Source: Linanthus parryae | Taxonomy: Eukaryota; Streptophyta; Magnoliopsida; Ericales; Polemoniaceae | Assembly (NCBI GenBank): GCA_023055425.1 | Contig: JALGPY010000005.1 | Location: forward strand, 80,207,495-80,271,494 | Direction: 5' to 3' | Length of the DNA stretch: 64,000 nt | Part shown: piece by piece, positions 54,590-64,000 of the stretch | Layout of the letters: each line of letters starts with the position of its first letter | Position numbering within the stretch: position 1 is the stretch's first letter | Notes under the pieces: model-generated | The model's database searches: none | What the model was told of the DNA's origin: nothing | What the model saw: the letters and a program-made list of their open reading frames with translations, nothing else | Program-made: the position numbers and the translations under genes

Positions 54590-57171
54590 TACGCAATAGA
54601 GGAGCAAGTCCCAGAAAGTCCAGAGAATCAGACACCTGCTGCCTTAAAGGCGTATCAAAAGCGTGTTGATGACGCCAATGATGCGGCCTGCCTAATGCAT
54701 TGCACCATGACCTCTGAGCTTCAGAAGCAACATGAGAACATGAATGCTGTCGATATGATCGAACATCTAAAGCAGCTCTTCCAAGAGCAGGCGAGGGTAG
54801 AGAGGTATGAGGTCTCAAAGGCACTGTTCAAATGTCATCTGGCAGAAGGGAACCCGGTGGGACCCCATGTACTCCGAATGATCGGGTACTTGGAGAATCT
54901 CGCCCGGCTTGGGTTCCCGGTCGGCCAAGAGCTGGCAACCGATCTCGTGTTGCAATCGTTGCCCGAGAGTTATGGACAGTTCATTATGAACTATAACATG
55001 AACGAGATCGTTAAACCACTGCCAGATTTGCTCAACATGTTGAGGACGGCTGAACAGAGCATCAACAAGGGTAAGGGCAAGGCCATAATGATGGTGCATA
55101 AAGGAAAGGGTAAAAAGTTTGCCTCTTCCTCCAAGGGAAAAGGCAAGTCAGTTGCTAAGTCCAAGGAACAAGCCCTTAAGCCCGTTGGTGGCATTGCCAA
55201 GGTCGTGACTAAGGGTGAATGTCACTACTGTAGTCAACCTGGACACTGGAGGAGGAACTGCCCAAAATATCTGGAGGACAAGAGGCTTGGAATAGTGATT
55301 CCACCACCACCAGGTATTTTTGTTGTAGATGTCAATTTAACTGTCTCTACATCATGGGTATTAGATACTGGATGTGGATCTCATATTTGTCGAAATATGC
55401 AGGATCTAAAGAGAAGTAAAAGATTGGCTAAAGGGGAGGTAGATCTGCGCGTTGGGAATGGAGCAAAGGTTGCTGCGTTGGCCATAGGCGTGTGCGAGCT
55501 ATCTCTGCCTTCAGGATTAGTTTTAGAATTAAATAATTGCTATTTTGTGCCTGCTATGAGCAGAAACATTATTTCTATTTCTTGTTTGGACAAGGAAGGT
55601 TTTATTATTTCAATAAAGAACAATTGTTGTTCCTTTTATTTGAATAATATTCACTATTTTAGTGCGCAATTATTTAATGGACTTTATGTCCTTGATCTAA
55701 GTAATCCTGTCTACAACATTAATACCAAGCGGATTAAAATAAATGATTTAAATCCTGCTTATTTATGGCATTGTCGTTTAGGCCACATAAATGAGAAACG
55801 TGTATCTAGACTCCATAAGGATGGATTACTAGACTCATTTGATTTTGAATCATATGAGACATGTGAGGCTTGTTTATTGGGAAAAATGACAAAGTCCCCT
55901 TTCAATAAGAAAGGTGAGAGGACTAGTGAGCAATTGGCGCTCATACATACCGATGTGTGTGGGCCATTTGCCACGCCTGCCAGGGGTGGTTATGTCTACT
56001 TCATTACGTTTACTGATGATTACAGTAGATATGGATTTGTGTACCTTATGAGGGCAAAATCCGAATCCTTTGAAGTGTTCAAGGAATTCAAGAATGAAGT
56101 AGAGAAGCAACTTGGCAAAAGTATCAAGGCTCTACGATCGGATCGTGGAGGAGAATACTTGAGCCAAGAGTTTGACGACTATCTTAGAGAGTGTGGGATC
56201 GTGTCCCAACTCACTCCACCCGGAACGCCACAATGGAATGGCGTGTCCGAGAGGAGGAATCGAACCCTATTGGACATGGTTCGGTCTATGATGTGTCAAA
56301 CCGATCTTCCATTATCGTTTTGGGGCTACGCTCTATTAAGTGCAGCTTTCACCATTAACCGTGTTCCATCTAAATCAGTCATGAAGACACCATATGAGAT
56401 GTGGAGTGGGAGGCGTCCCACACTATCGTTCATGAGGATTTGGGGCTGCGATGTCTATGTAAAACGTTTACAATCAGACAAGCTAGGGCCTAAATCGGAT
56501 AAGTGTAAATTTGTGGGGTACCCTAAGGAAACTAAGGGATACTACTTCTACAATCCAACCGAGAACAAAGTGTTTGTAGCTCGGACCGGCGTGTTTCTAG
56601 AAAGAGAGTTTGTCTCTAAAGAAGCAAGTGGGAGGAATGTAGAACTTGAAGAAGTTCAAGAACCACAAATCACTGAACCAATTATGGAACATGAACAGGA
56701 ATCACAAGCAGTTGTGGATCCACCTGTTCAGGTAACACAAGAGCTTCGTAGATCTAGTAGAGTGCGCCAGGAACCCGAGAGGTACGGATTTCTCGTAACT
56801 GATTCCGGTGACACGATGCTCATAGATGATGAGCCTACTACCTATGAGGAGGCCATGAATGGCCCAGACTCGCAGAAGTGGCTTGAAGCCATGAGATCCG
56901 AGATGGAATCCATGTATACCAACAAAGTATGGACTTTGGTGGAACCACCTGATAGGGCGCGGCCCATAGGGTGCAAGTGGGTCTTCAAGAAGAAGATCGA
57001 CATGGATGGTAATGTGATTACCTATAAGGGCCGATTGGTGGCTAAAGGATTCAGACAGATTCATGGTATTGACTATGATGAAACCTTTTCACCAGTCGCT
57101 ATGACCAAATCCATCCGAATCCTACTTGCGATTGCAGCATACTACGACTATGAGAATTGGCAGATGGATGT
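54588..57171 (+). mobile_element. pol: C2: fragment of a C1-family copia element, open frame
   Basis: A single uninterrupted frame from mid-gag (KLYAIEEQVPESPEN) to the RT (NWQMDV); 861 codons. Order: gag, zinc knuckle CHYCSQPGHWRRNC, protease VLDTGCGSHIC, pre-integrase HCRLGHINEKRVSRLH ... CEACLLGKM, integrase core IHTDVCGPF / RSDRGGEYLSQEF / NGVSERRNRTLLD, and RT fingers. The first ~45 gag codons are lost at the junction with the LTR scrap. The right end is the insertion point of A3. It is nearly identical in protein sequence to C1 and runs in the opposite direction. The open frame continues 37 bp into the A3 LTR (to 57208). Confidence 0.9.
57167..57171. repeat. Presumed A3 target duplication, left copy
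   Basis: gatgt precedes the A3 LTR start TGTTGATG; in C1 the same RT sequence reads gatgt followed by cacaac. The right copy lies outside the window. Confidence 0.5.
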
Positions 57172-58032
57172 TGTTGATGAATTAAAATTGCATATTTTAG
57201 TATGTTAACGAACTCTTCTTAACTTGCTAATATGTGTAATTTATCTATTTTATCTCTCTTTCTAGACTTATGCTTGTTTTCGTAGTTTTGGTTGTTTTCT
57301 CTCATTTTGTAGGCAAAGAAGTGAGTTAAAACACAAGAGGCGAGGTAGGGGAGCTTAAACGATGAATTTGAAGAGGATTTGCGGCCCAAGAGAAGTGAAG
57401 AAGGATTTAGATGGGCTTATATTGAAGAAATCAAGTGGAAAAGATGCCAAAAATTGAAGAAAATGCAAGTTAAAGGCTAAATTGCAAGTCAAAAATGATG
57501 ACAAAGGGCATATTTGAGAAGAAACTAACGGAAGTGGGGCTTAAATGCAAGTTTGGAAACGTTTTAATGGCTTATTTGAAGGATACTTAACGGATTGGGG
57601 GTCAGATTGTCATTTTTAGAAGCTTTTAAGTAAGGAACGGGCCTTTTAAAGCATTCCAGCAAGCTAGGGGGGAGCCGGGTGCAATTTCCCGAAACCAGCT
57701 CACCCCCCAGCCCTCTCTCTCACGCGTCTTTCTCTCTCCCCGACAGTAAGCACGCAGCAGCCATTGTTAAACCTCCCAAGCTTCGTCCGAAGCTTCCCAT
57801 GGCCTCTTCTCCCTCGTTTCTTCACCAAATCTCACGAGACAAGTCCCAATCTTCTCCCTAGACCTAGCTCTACCCAGCCCAAGTATCAATTCGGCCCAAG
57901 AATTCTTCTAGAAGAAACGCCCAATTCACCTAGGGTTCTTGAAGCAACTTCAAATCAACGATTGAGAGTCTCTCAGTTCAATTCAAGGGCTAGGATCAAT
58001 CCTTGGAGGCTACTCAACCCATTCCCACCATC

Positions 58033-58040
58033 TATATAAA
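58033..58040 (+). promoter_or_regulatory. TATA box in A3 LTR
   Basis: tatataaa, followed by a CT-rich leader; the likely element promoter. Confidence 0.65.
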
Positions 58041-58628
58041 CCCAGGTTGAAGAAATCGAAAGGGCTCTCGGACCCCTGTTTTTGGACGGGAAACTCTGCC
58101 TCTCTCTCTTCTCTCTCTCGGGTCTTCACTTGCTGGGTTGTTCTTGGTGAATCCGAGCTCGTTCTGAGCTGCTGCGGAGCCAAGGATAACCAAGGGAGAG
58201 AGAGAGAGAGCTCGAATTCAATCTGGGTTTGATTGTGCTCTGTTTTGAGCACTGTTTTGGAGCACTGTTTTGTGAATTGATTCGCATTTAGCTGCTGTTA
58301 GTTGATGAATTTGGATTGTTAGCTGGTTTAGATTGATTAGAGTGTGTTGGTATCAAGTTGCTAGTAGTTTGTTCATCATTTGGTAGCAAGTTGGTGTTAT
58401 TTGGTGGAATTGAAGAGTATTTGAGCTTGAATATAATGACTATTTTCATGAATACTCTTGATTCTTGTGTCTTGCTCTTGAATATGAACAACTAAGCTAC
58501 TTGTTGGGTTTGATTGATGAAGATAGATGACTTGTGTGTGAGAAGTTCAATTGTTCTTCTAGTCTTATAAGTTGGATGTCGAATTCGTAGTGTTCAAGTG
58601 TTGAATATCAAATCCGAATTATGGCTTG

Positions 58629-58668
58629 ATCTTTCATATGTAAACGAGAGCGTTTCCATATGAAAGAT
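58629..58668 (+). other. 40-base hairpin in A3 LTR
   Basis: Arm atctttcatatgtaaacg (58629-58646), loop agag, arm cgtttccatatgaaagat (58651-58668): 17 of 18 pairs. It lies about 590 bp after the TATA box, so in the transcript leader. Confidence 0.85.
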
Positions 58669-59130
58669 GCTTGACATAACTCGATTTTGCATTTCACTCT
58701 TGAATACAAGAGCTAGACAAAATCCTCTTGCTATATAATCCATGCTTTTCTTTGACATAAACTTTGGGTGTTGATGCTCACACACAAGGCATCTATTGGA
58801 ATTGATTGACCCAACTTACTCTCTTCTTGACAAACTTGTTTGAATCATATTAGTAATAGTGTTAGTAGTTGTTTTCTTTCTTAGTTATTTGCTCTAGCAA
58901 TATCAACAACTCTTGCTCCATCACTTGAGTGGTGGATTCAAAGCTTGGCTAGCTCTAAAGCCTTTGGGAAACTTGTTTTGTTGATTTAGTTAGTTGCTTA
59001 GTAAGTTTACTAGTTAGCTTAGAGTGTTTAAATCTCCTACCCAATCCTTGTGGAAATCGACCCCGTTCTTACACGGGTACTACTTAGAACGATATTCCTA
59101 TACTTGGGAATTATCGATTCAACAAGTTTT

Positions 59131-59148
59131 TGGCGCCGTTGCCGGGGA
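59131..59148 (+). other. A3 primer-binding site (tRNA-Asp)
   Basis: tggcgccgttgccgggga, six bases after the LTR; identical to A1 and A2. Confidence 0.94.
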
Positions 59149-59343
59149 TTGGTGCTAAGAGACTCACTCTTTAGCTACTTTTCTTGTTTTGCTTGTTTTT
59201 ATTTTTAGATACGCTTGAAGAAAAATTCCGGGTTCATTTTTGAACTTTGGAACCAAAAAAAAGCGAAAAGTAAAAAAATCACAAAAACATACTCCTAGCT
59301 TGTGTTAGGCAACCCTCTTGAACTTAATTTGAGCTTGGGTTGC

Positions 59344-61830
59344 ATGAGTGTGTGGCAACGTGATAGTACTCATAGATTGCATCGCACTTTATTTGAAGAA
59401 GAGGGTAGAAATCCCTTTAGTGCAAAAACTTCTACTAGTGATAGTAGTAGTTTAGCCCAATCCAACGATTCTAGCTCTCTTAATAGCTTTGAAATCATGG
59501 ATGGAGAGGATGGGCATAGTAGCAACAATGAGATGATGCCATTTCGCTCACTAAGAGATTTGATGCATCCATCTCGACAAAGCTCACCATCTTGCTTTGT
59601 GTTTCCATTAAATGAAAGAAACTTTGATGTCAAACCGGGCACAATTCAACTTCTTCCCAAGTTTCATGGCCTAGAGTCCGAGAGTGCTTACTCTCATCTT
59701 AAGGATTTCAATGATATTGCCTCAACGGTTAATTGCAATGGTGTCTCTAGTAACACCATAAGGCTTAGATTGTTTCCTTTCTCTTTAAAGGACAAAGCCA
59801 AGGCATGGCTTCACTCCTTGAGACCTAGGACCATAGGCACATGGGAAGAGTTAGAAAAAGAGTTTCTTAAGAAATTTTTCCCTACTTACAAAACAAATGC
59901 CATAAAAAGGCAAATTGTTACTTTTTGTGCTAAGGAGGGAGAGCCACTTCCCCAAGCTTGGGAACGCTTCAAGGATCTCCTCATTGCTTGCCCTCACCAT
60001 GGATTTGAGACGTGGAGGTTAATTAGCTCCTTTTATGATGGTTTGCCATGCGACCATAAGCACACAATTGAATCCATGAGTGGGGGAGATTTTTTCACAA
60101 AAGGTGAAGATGAGGGTTGGGATTGTATAGATGAAATTTGTGAGAAAGTCCAATCTTGGGACATTAGTGAGCCTTCTAAGGATGCTAACTCTAAGCCTAA
60201 AGGTACTATGTATCAACTTAAGGCTAAGAGTGAGGCATTGTGCTCATTTTGTAGTGATAACTCTCATGAGTTGAACAAATGTCCCGATTTTCTAAGAGCC
60301 CAAGAGCTCATGGGTGAGCAAGTGAATATGTTAAATTCTAACAATTATAGGAAGCCCTATAATAACTCACCCTACTCGGAGACATACAACTCCAATTGGA
60401 GGAATCACCCAAATTTCTCATGGAGACAAGGCCAAGACACTCAAGTAAACCCTTCTAGCTCCACTTATGTTCCTCCTAACAAAAGGAGTGTAGAAGAGAA
60501 CTTTGAGCAATTTATGGCTTCTCAAAACCAAATCAACCATGATTTGAGGAAGTCCAACCAAGAGTTGCAAAGCTCTAACCAAGAGTTGAAAAATGCTTTA
60601 GCTAGGTTGGAGTCTACCATAAATGCTCAAGAGAAGGGAAAATTCCCATCTCAACCTCAACAAAACCCTAGGGGCCAAAGCTTTAACCATATGGAACATG
60701 CTAAGGCCATCACCATTTTGAGAAGTGGGAAGATTGTTGACAATGGACTCTCAAGTGGGGAGTCCAATGAAAATGAGGGAGAAGAGGAGTGTGAGAAGAG
60801 TGATGACCAAGAGAGAGTTGTTGACTCACAAGAGTCACAAAGTAGTCTTGACAAGGGGAAACAAGTAGTGGAAGAAAGTGAGGAAGTTAAAATTCCTCCA
60901 CCATTTCCCCAAAGACTTTTAGCCTCTACTAAGAAAGCTAGCAACAAAGATATCCTTGAGACATTCCAAAATGTCAAGATAAACATCCCTCTCTTGGATG
61001 CTATCAAGCAAATTCCGGCTTATGCCAAGTTTCTCAAGGATCTTTGCACTTTCAAGAGAACTCTTCAAGTGAGAAAGAAGGCTTTTCTCACCGAGCAAGT
61101 GAGCTCAATTCTCCAAAATAATCTCCCTCCCAAGTATAAAGATCCGGGTTCACCTACTATCACTTGCACCATTGGAGATCATAAAATTCACAATTCTTTA
61201 TTAGATTTGGGTGCAAGTGTAAACCTCCTTCCATACTCGGTGTATGAGAAGTTGGGGTTGGGTGAGTTGAAACCCACAAGAGTGACTCTACAATTGGCGG
61301 GTAGGTCCACTAGAGTCCCTAGAGGTATCATTGAGGATGTCTTGGTTCAAGTGAACCAATGTTATTATCCGGTGGATTTTATAGTTTTAGACACCTCCCC
61401 TTTGGCTAGTGGCACTTCATCCATTCCTATTATTTTAGGAAGACCATTTCTTGCTACTTCTAATGCAATAATAAATTGTAGAAGTGGTATGATGAATATT
61501 ACATTTGGGAACATGACGTTAGAGCTTAATATTTTTAATGCATGTATTCACCCAAGCTCACAAGATGATGATGATGTTTGTGAAGTGAGTTGGGTAGAAT
61601 CATGTGTTGAAGATATTTATACTCTAGCTACATGTTCCAATGATTCAAGTGAGCTCACTTTAGAAGAATTGGAATTTTTGTATGATGATAACACTCCCCT
61701 TTCATCTCTTCTTATGGAAGAAGAATTTTATTTTGATGAAGGGAGAGACTCTTTGGCCAACTTGACCAAATCATTGAGTCGACTCGTGAGCATTCTAGTG
61801 TTGATAATGAGTTGCATGGAAGTGAGATGA
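59344..61830 (+). CDS. gag: A3 gag-protease
   Basis: The first ATG in the frame is 59344 ([13 protein letters not shown]); the frame is open from 59302 but only with non-ATG codons. The capsid-like region has [41 protein letters not shown] and [20 protein letters not shown]. Zinc knuckle [14 protein letters not shown] lies near 60241, then an asparagine-rich linker and coiled coil ([24 protein letters not shown]). The protease has [20 protein letters not shown] near 61204 and [11 protein letters not shown] ... [13 protein letters not shown]. It ends at 61830 in about 30 codons that look out of frame; the pol frame takes over from about 61740. Confidence 0.9.
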   Translation: MSVWQRDSTHRLHRTLFEEEGRNPFSAKTSTSDSSSLAQSNDSSSLNSFEIMDGEDGHSSNNEMMPFRSLRDLMHPSRQSSPSCFVFPLNERNFDVKPGTIQLLPKFHGLESESAYSHLKDFNDIASTVNCNGVSSNTIRLRLFPFSLKDKAKAWLHSLRPRTIGTWEELEKEFLKKFFPTYKTNAIKRQIVTFCAKEGEPLPQAWERFKDLLIACPHHGFETWRLISSFYDGLPCDHKHTIESMSGGDFFTKGEDEGWDCIDEICEKVQSWDISEPSKDANSKPKGTMYQLKAKSEALCSFCSDNSHELNKCPDFLRAQELMGEQVNMLNSNNYRKPYNNSPYSETYNSNWRNHPNFSWRQGQDTQVNPSSSTYVPPNKRSVEENFEQFMASQNQINHDLRKSNQELQSSNQELKNALARLESTINAQEKGKFPSQPQQNPRGQSFNHMEHAKAITILRSGKIVDNGLSSGESNENEGEEECEKSDDQERVVDSQESQSSLDKGKQVVEESEEVKIPPPFPQRLLASTKKASNKDILETFQNVKINIPLLDAIKQIPAYAKFLKDLCTFKRTLQVRKKAFLTEQVSSILQNNLPPKYKDPGSPTITCTIGDHKIHNSLLDLGASVNLLPYSVYEKLGLGELKPTRVTLQLAGRSTRVPRGIIEDVLVQVNQCYYPVDFIVLDTSPLASGTSSIPIILGRPFLATSNAIINCRSGMMNITFGNMTLELNIFNACIHPSSQDDDDVCEVSWVESCVEDIYTLATCSNDSSELTLEELEFLYDDNTPLSSLLMEEEFYFDEGRDSLANLTKSLSRLVSILVLIMSCMEVR

Positions 61831-64000
61831 TACCTCCCATTGAGAGGGTTCCACCAATTTGTGAGTTGAAACCCCTTCCTTTAGATTTGAAATATGCATT
61901 TCTTGGGGTTAATGATACTTATCCTATTATCATCTCATCTTCTCTTGATGTTGAGCAAGAAAAGAGGTTGCTTGAAGTTTTGAAGGATTACAAGGGTGCC
62001 ATAGGATGGTCCATTGAGGATATTAGAGGCATTAGTCCTTCCATTTGCACCCATAGAATTCATTTAGAGGAAAATGCCAAAACTTCAAGGGAGCCTCAAA
62101 GGAGGTTAAACCCTCACATGCAAGAAGTTGTGAGAGCCGAGGTGCTCAAGTTGTTGGATGCGGGTATGATTTACCCCATCTCGGATAGTAAATGGGTAAG
62201 TCCTACCCAAGTGGTCCCTAAAAAATCGGGGGTCACCGTTGTGGAAAATGAAAAGGGTGAACTTGTGACCACTAGAGTTCCTACTAAGTGGCGGATGTGC
62301 ATTGATTATAGAAAATTAAATGCCGTCACTAGGAAGGATCACTTTCCCCTTCCATTCATAGATCAAATGTTGGAAAGGTTAGCGGGGCATGATTTTTATT
62401 GCTTTTTAGATGGCTACTCGGGTTATAATCAAATTGCCATAGATCCAATGGACCAAGAGAAAACCACTTTCACTTGTCCATTTGGAACATTTGCTTATAG
62501 GAGGATGCCTTTTGATTTGTGTAATGCCCCGGCTACTTTCCAACGTTGCATGCTAAGCATATTTTCGGACATGGTGGAAAAATGCATGGAAGTTTTTATG
62601 GATGATTTTTCGGTGCATGGAAACTCATTTGATACTTGTCTTGGAAATCTTGAGATGGTTTTGAGAAGATGTGAAGAAAAGAATTTAGTTTTAAATTGGG
62701 AAAAATGTCACTTTATGGTTAGGCAAGGAATTGTTTTGGGTCATGTTATTTCCTCTCATGGTATTGGTGTAGACAAGGCTAAAGTAGATGTGATTTCTAA
62801 TCTTCCACCTCCTAAATGTGTTAAGGATGTTAGATCCTTCCTAGGTCATGCGGGATTTTATAGGAGATTTATCAAGGACTTTAGCTCACTTGCTAAGCCC
62901 TTGAGCAATCTCCTTCAAAAGGAAAATTCATTTGAGTGGTCTAGTGCATGCCAAGAGGCCTTTGAAAAGTTGAAGAATTTGTTGGTAACGGCTCCTATCA
63001 TGCAACCACCCAAATGGACTCTTCCTTTTGAAATCATGTGTGATGCTAGTGACCATGCGGTTGGTGCCGTTTTGGGTCAAAGAGGTGAAGATAAGAAACC
63101 ACATGTTATCTATTATGCAAGTAGAACTTTGAATGATGCTCAATTAAATTATTCCACTACGGAAAAAGAGCTTTTGGCCATGGTGTTTGCCATTGAAAAA
63201 TTTAGGCCATACTTGCTTGGTTCAAAAGTGCTTGTCTACACCGACCATGCCGCCTTGAAATACCTTTTCACAAAGAAAGATTCCAAACCTCGTTTAATCC
63301 GTTGGGTACTTTTGCTTCAAGAGTTTGATATTGAAATCAAGGATAAACGAGGTGTGGAAAATGTTGTGGCGGATCACTTGTCTAGGATTGACATTCCCAA
63401 GCAAAAAATCTCCTTGCCTATTCTTGAAACTTTTCCGGATGAACATCTCTTTGCCCTTTTAAATGTTCCTTGGTTTGCCGATATTGCTAATTATCTTGCT
63501 TGTGGAATTTTTTCGGAAAATTTAAAAGGGCAAGAGAAGTTGAGATTTGTGAGAGAGTGCCGGAATTTCTTTTGGGATGACCCTTACTTGTTTAAATATT
63601 GCCCGGATCAAATTATTAGAAGGTGCATCCCAAATGAAGAGTTTCATAGTGTTATTTCATTTTGCCATGAGTATGCATGTCGAGGCCATTTTTCGGCTAG
63701 AAAAACCGCCGCCAAGATTTTGCAAAGTGGTTTATATTGGCCTACTCTTTTTAGTGATGCATTTCATTTTTGCAAAGCATGTGATAGGTGCCAAAGGATG
63801 GGAGGGAATATTGGAAAAAGAAATATGATGCCCTTGAACCCCATTTTAATTATTGAAATATTTGATTGTTGGGGTATTGACTTCATGGGTCCATTTCCAT
63901 CATCCTTTGGCAACCTATACATACTCTTGGCGGTGGATTATGTGTCAAAGTGGGTTGAAGCCATTCCTTCAAAAACCAATGATCATAGAGTTGTGATTAA
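61740..64000 (+). CDS. pol: A3 reverse transcriptase-RNase H-integrase, runs off the window
   Basis: Open for more than 750 codons to the window end, in the -1 frame relative to gag, overlapping it by 91 bp. [62 protein letters not shown], catalytic FMDDFS at 62595-62612. RNase [41 protein letters not shown]. Integrase zinc domain: [19 protein letters not shown] ... CDRCQRMGG; first catalytic Asp in [10 protein letters not shown] at 63879. No stop was seen. The shift from gag is probably a one-base indel, since no slippery heptamer is in the right phase. Confidence 0.9.

Larger units (their letters stand above)
57172..59124 (+). repeat. A3 5' LTR
   Basis: 1953 bp, TGTTGATGAATT...CGATTCAACA. 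The inner end is fixed by the primer site and the outer end by the break in C2 homology. TATA box at 58033 and a long hairpin at 58629. Confidence 0.85.
57172..64000 (+). mobile_element. A3: Athila-like gypsy element, 3' part outside window
   Basis: 5' LTR, tRNA-Asp primer site, gag-protease, and RT-RNase H-integrase that run past the window end. The gag ([39 protein letters not shown]) and the pol motifs fit Athila, but it is a different family from A1 and A2: its LTR is unrelated in sequence and lacks the TGCGTATATACGCA palindromes. Confidence 0.9.

Noticed and set aside
61700..61830. Programmed -1 frameshift between gag and pol of A3
   Set aside because: No slippery heptamer lies in the correct phase in the overlap, and Athila-type elements usually use one frame. 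A one-base indel is simpler, though not proven.

Overview
The window is nuclear DNA of a flowering plant, most likely a eudicot. It is AT-rich and almost entirely made of nested LTR retrotransposons. The evidence is the plant-type primer-binding sites (initiator tRNA-Met for copia, tRNA-Asp for Athila-like gypsy), the plant Ty1/copia SIRE-type and Ty3/gypsy Athila-type polyproteins, TG...CA LTRs with 5-bp target duplications, and one small split gene with GT-AG splice sites. No intact host gene, rRNA, tRNA or CRISPR locus was found.

Layout, with working names. 1-1356: non-coding decayed repeat. 1362-11664 (minus): S1, a complete but pseudogenised SIRE-like copia element with both LTRs and a near-perfect target duplication. 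11670-12208: continuation of the sequence S1 landed in. 12209-19942 (minus): A1, an Athila-like element whose reading frame goes from gag-protease straight to the normal polyprotein end, without reverse transcriptase or integrase. 19943-24360: the only stretch that is not clearly retrotransposon; it holds a coding-like scrap and a broken small secreted cysteine-rich peptide gene. 24361-25449 (plus): S0, the 3' end of a related but distinct SIRE element. 25450-34114 (plus): S2, a SIRE-like element inserted into the S0 LTR. 34115-34671 plus 48150-54589 (minus): C1, a second copia family inserted at the end of the S2 extra ORF. 34672-48149 (plus): A2, a 13.5-kb Athila-like element inserted in the C1 LTR with a perfect tgatc duplication. 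54588-57171 (plus): C2, part of a C1-family element in inverted orientation to C1. 57172-64000 (plus): A3, a third Athila-like element inserted in C2 and running off the window.

The deduced nesting is S0 <- S2 <- C1 <- A2, and C2 <- A3. All the polyproteins carry stops, frameshifts or deletions except C2 (open but cut at both ends) and the A3 pol frame (open to the window end).

The most unusual feature is that the element families carry their own dispersed palindromes or hairpins. A2 has fourteen copies of the 14-mer TGCGTATATACGCA (or one-base variants), in groups with an approximately 19-bp period: in the LTR just upstream of W-boxes and TATA, and on both sides of its extra ORF. The SIRE elements carry the 16-bp palindrome TCTCAAGGCCTTGAGA and variants more than twenty times per element, in LTRs, untranslated regions and coding sequence alike. 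A1 has a hairpin array in its LTR and A3 a 40-bp hairpin. Separately, the extra 3' ORF of the SIRE copia elements and that of the Athila gypsy element A2 appear to share one protein module.
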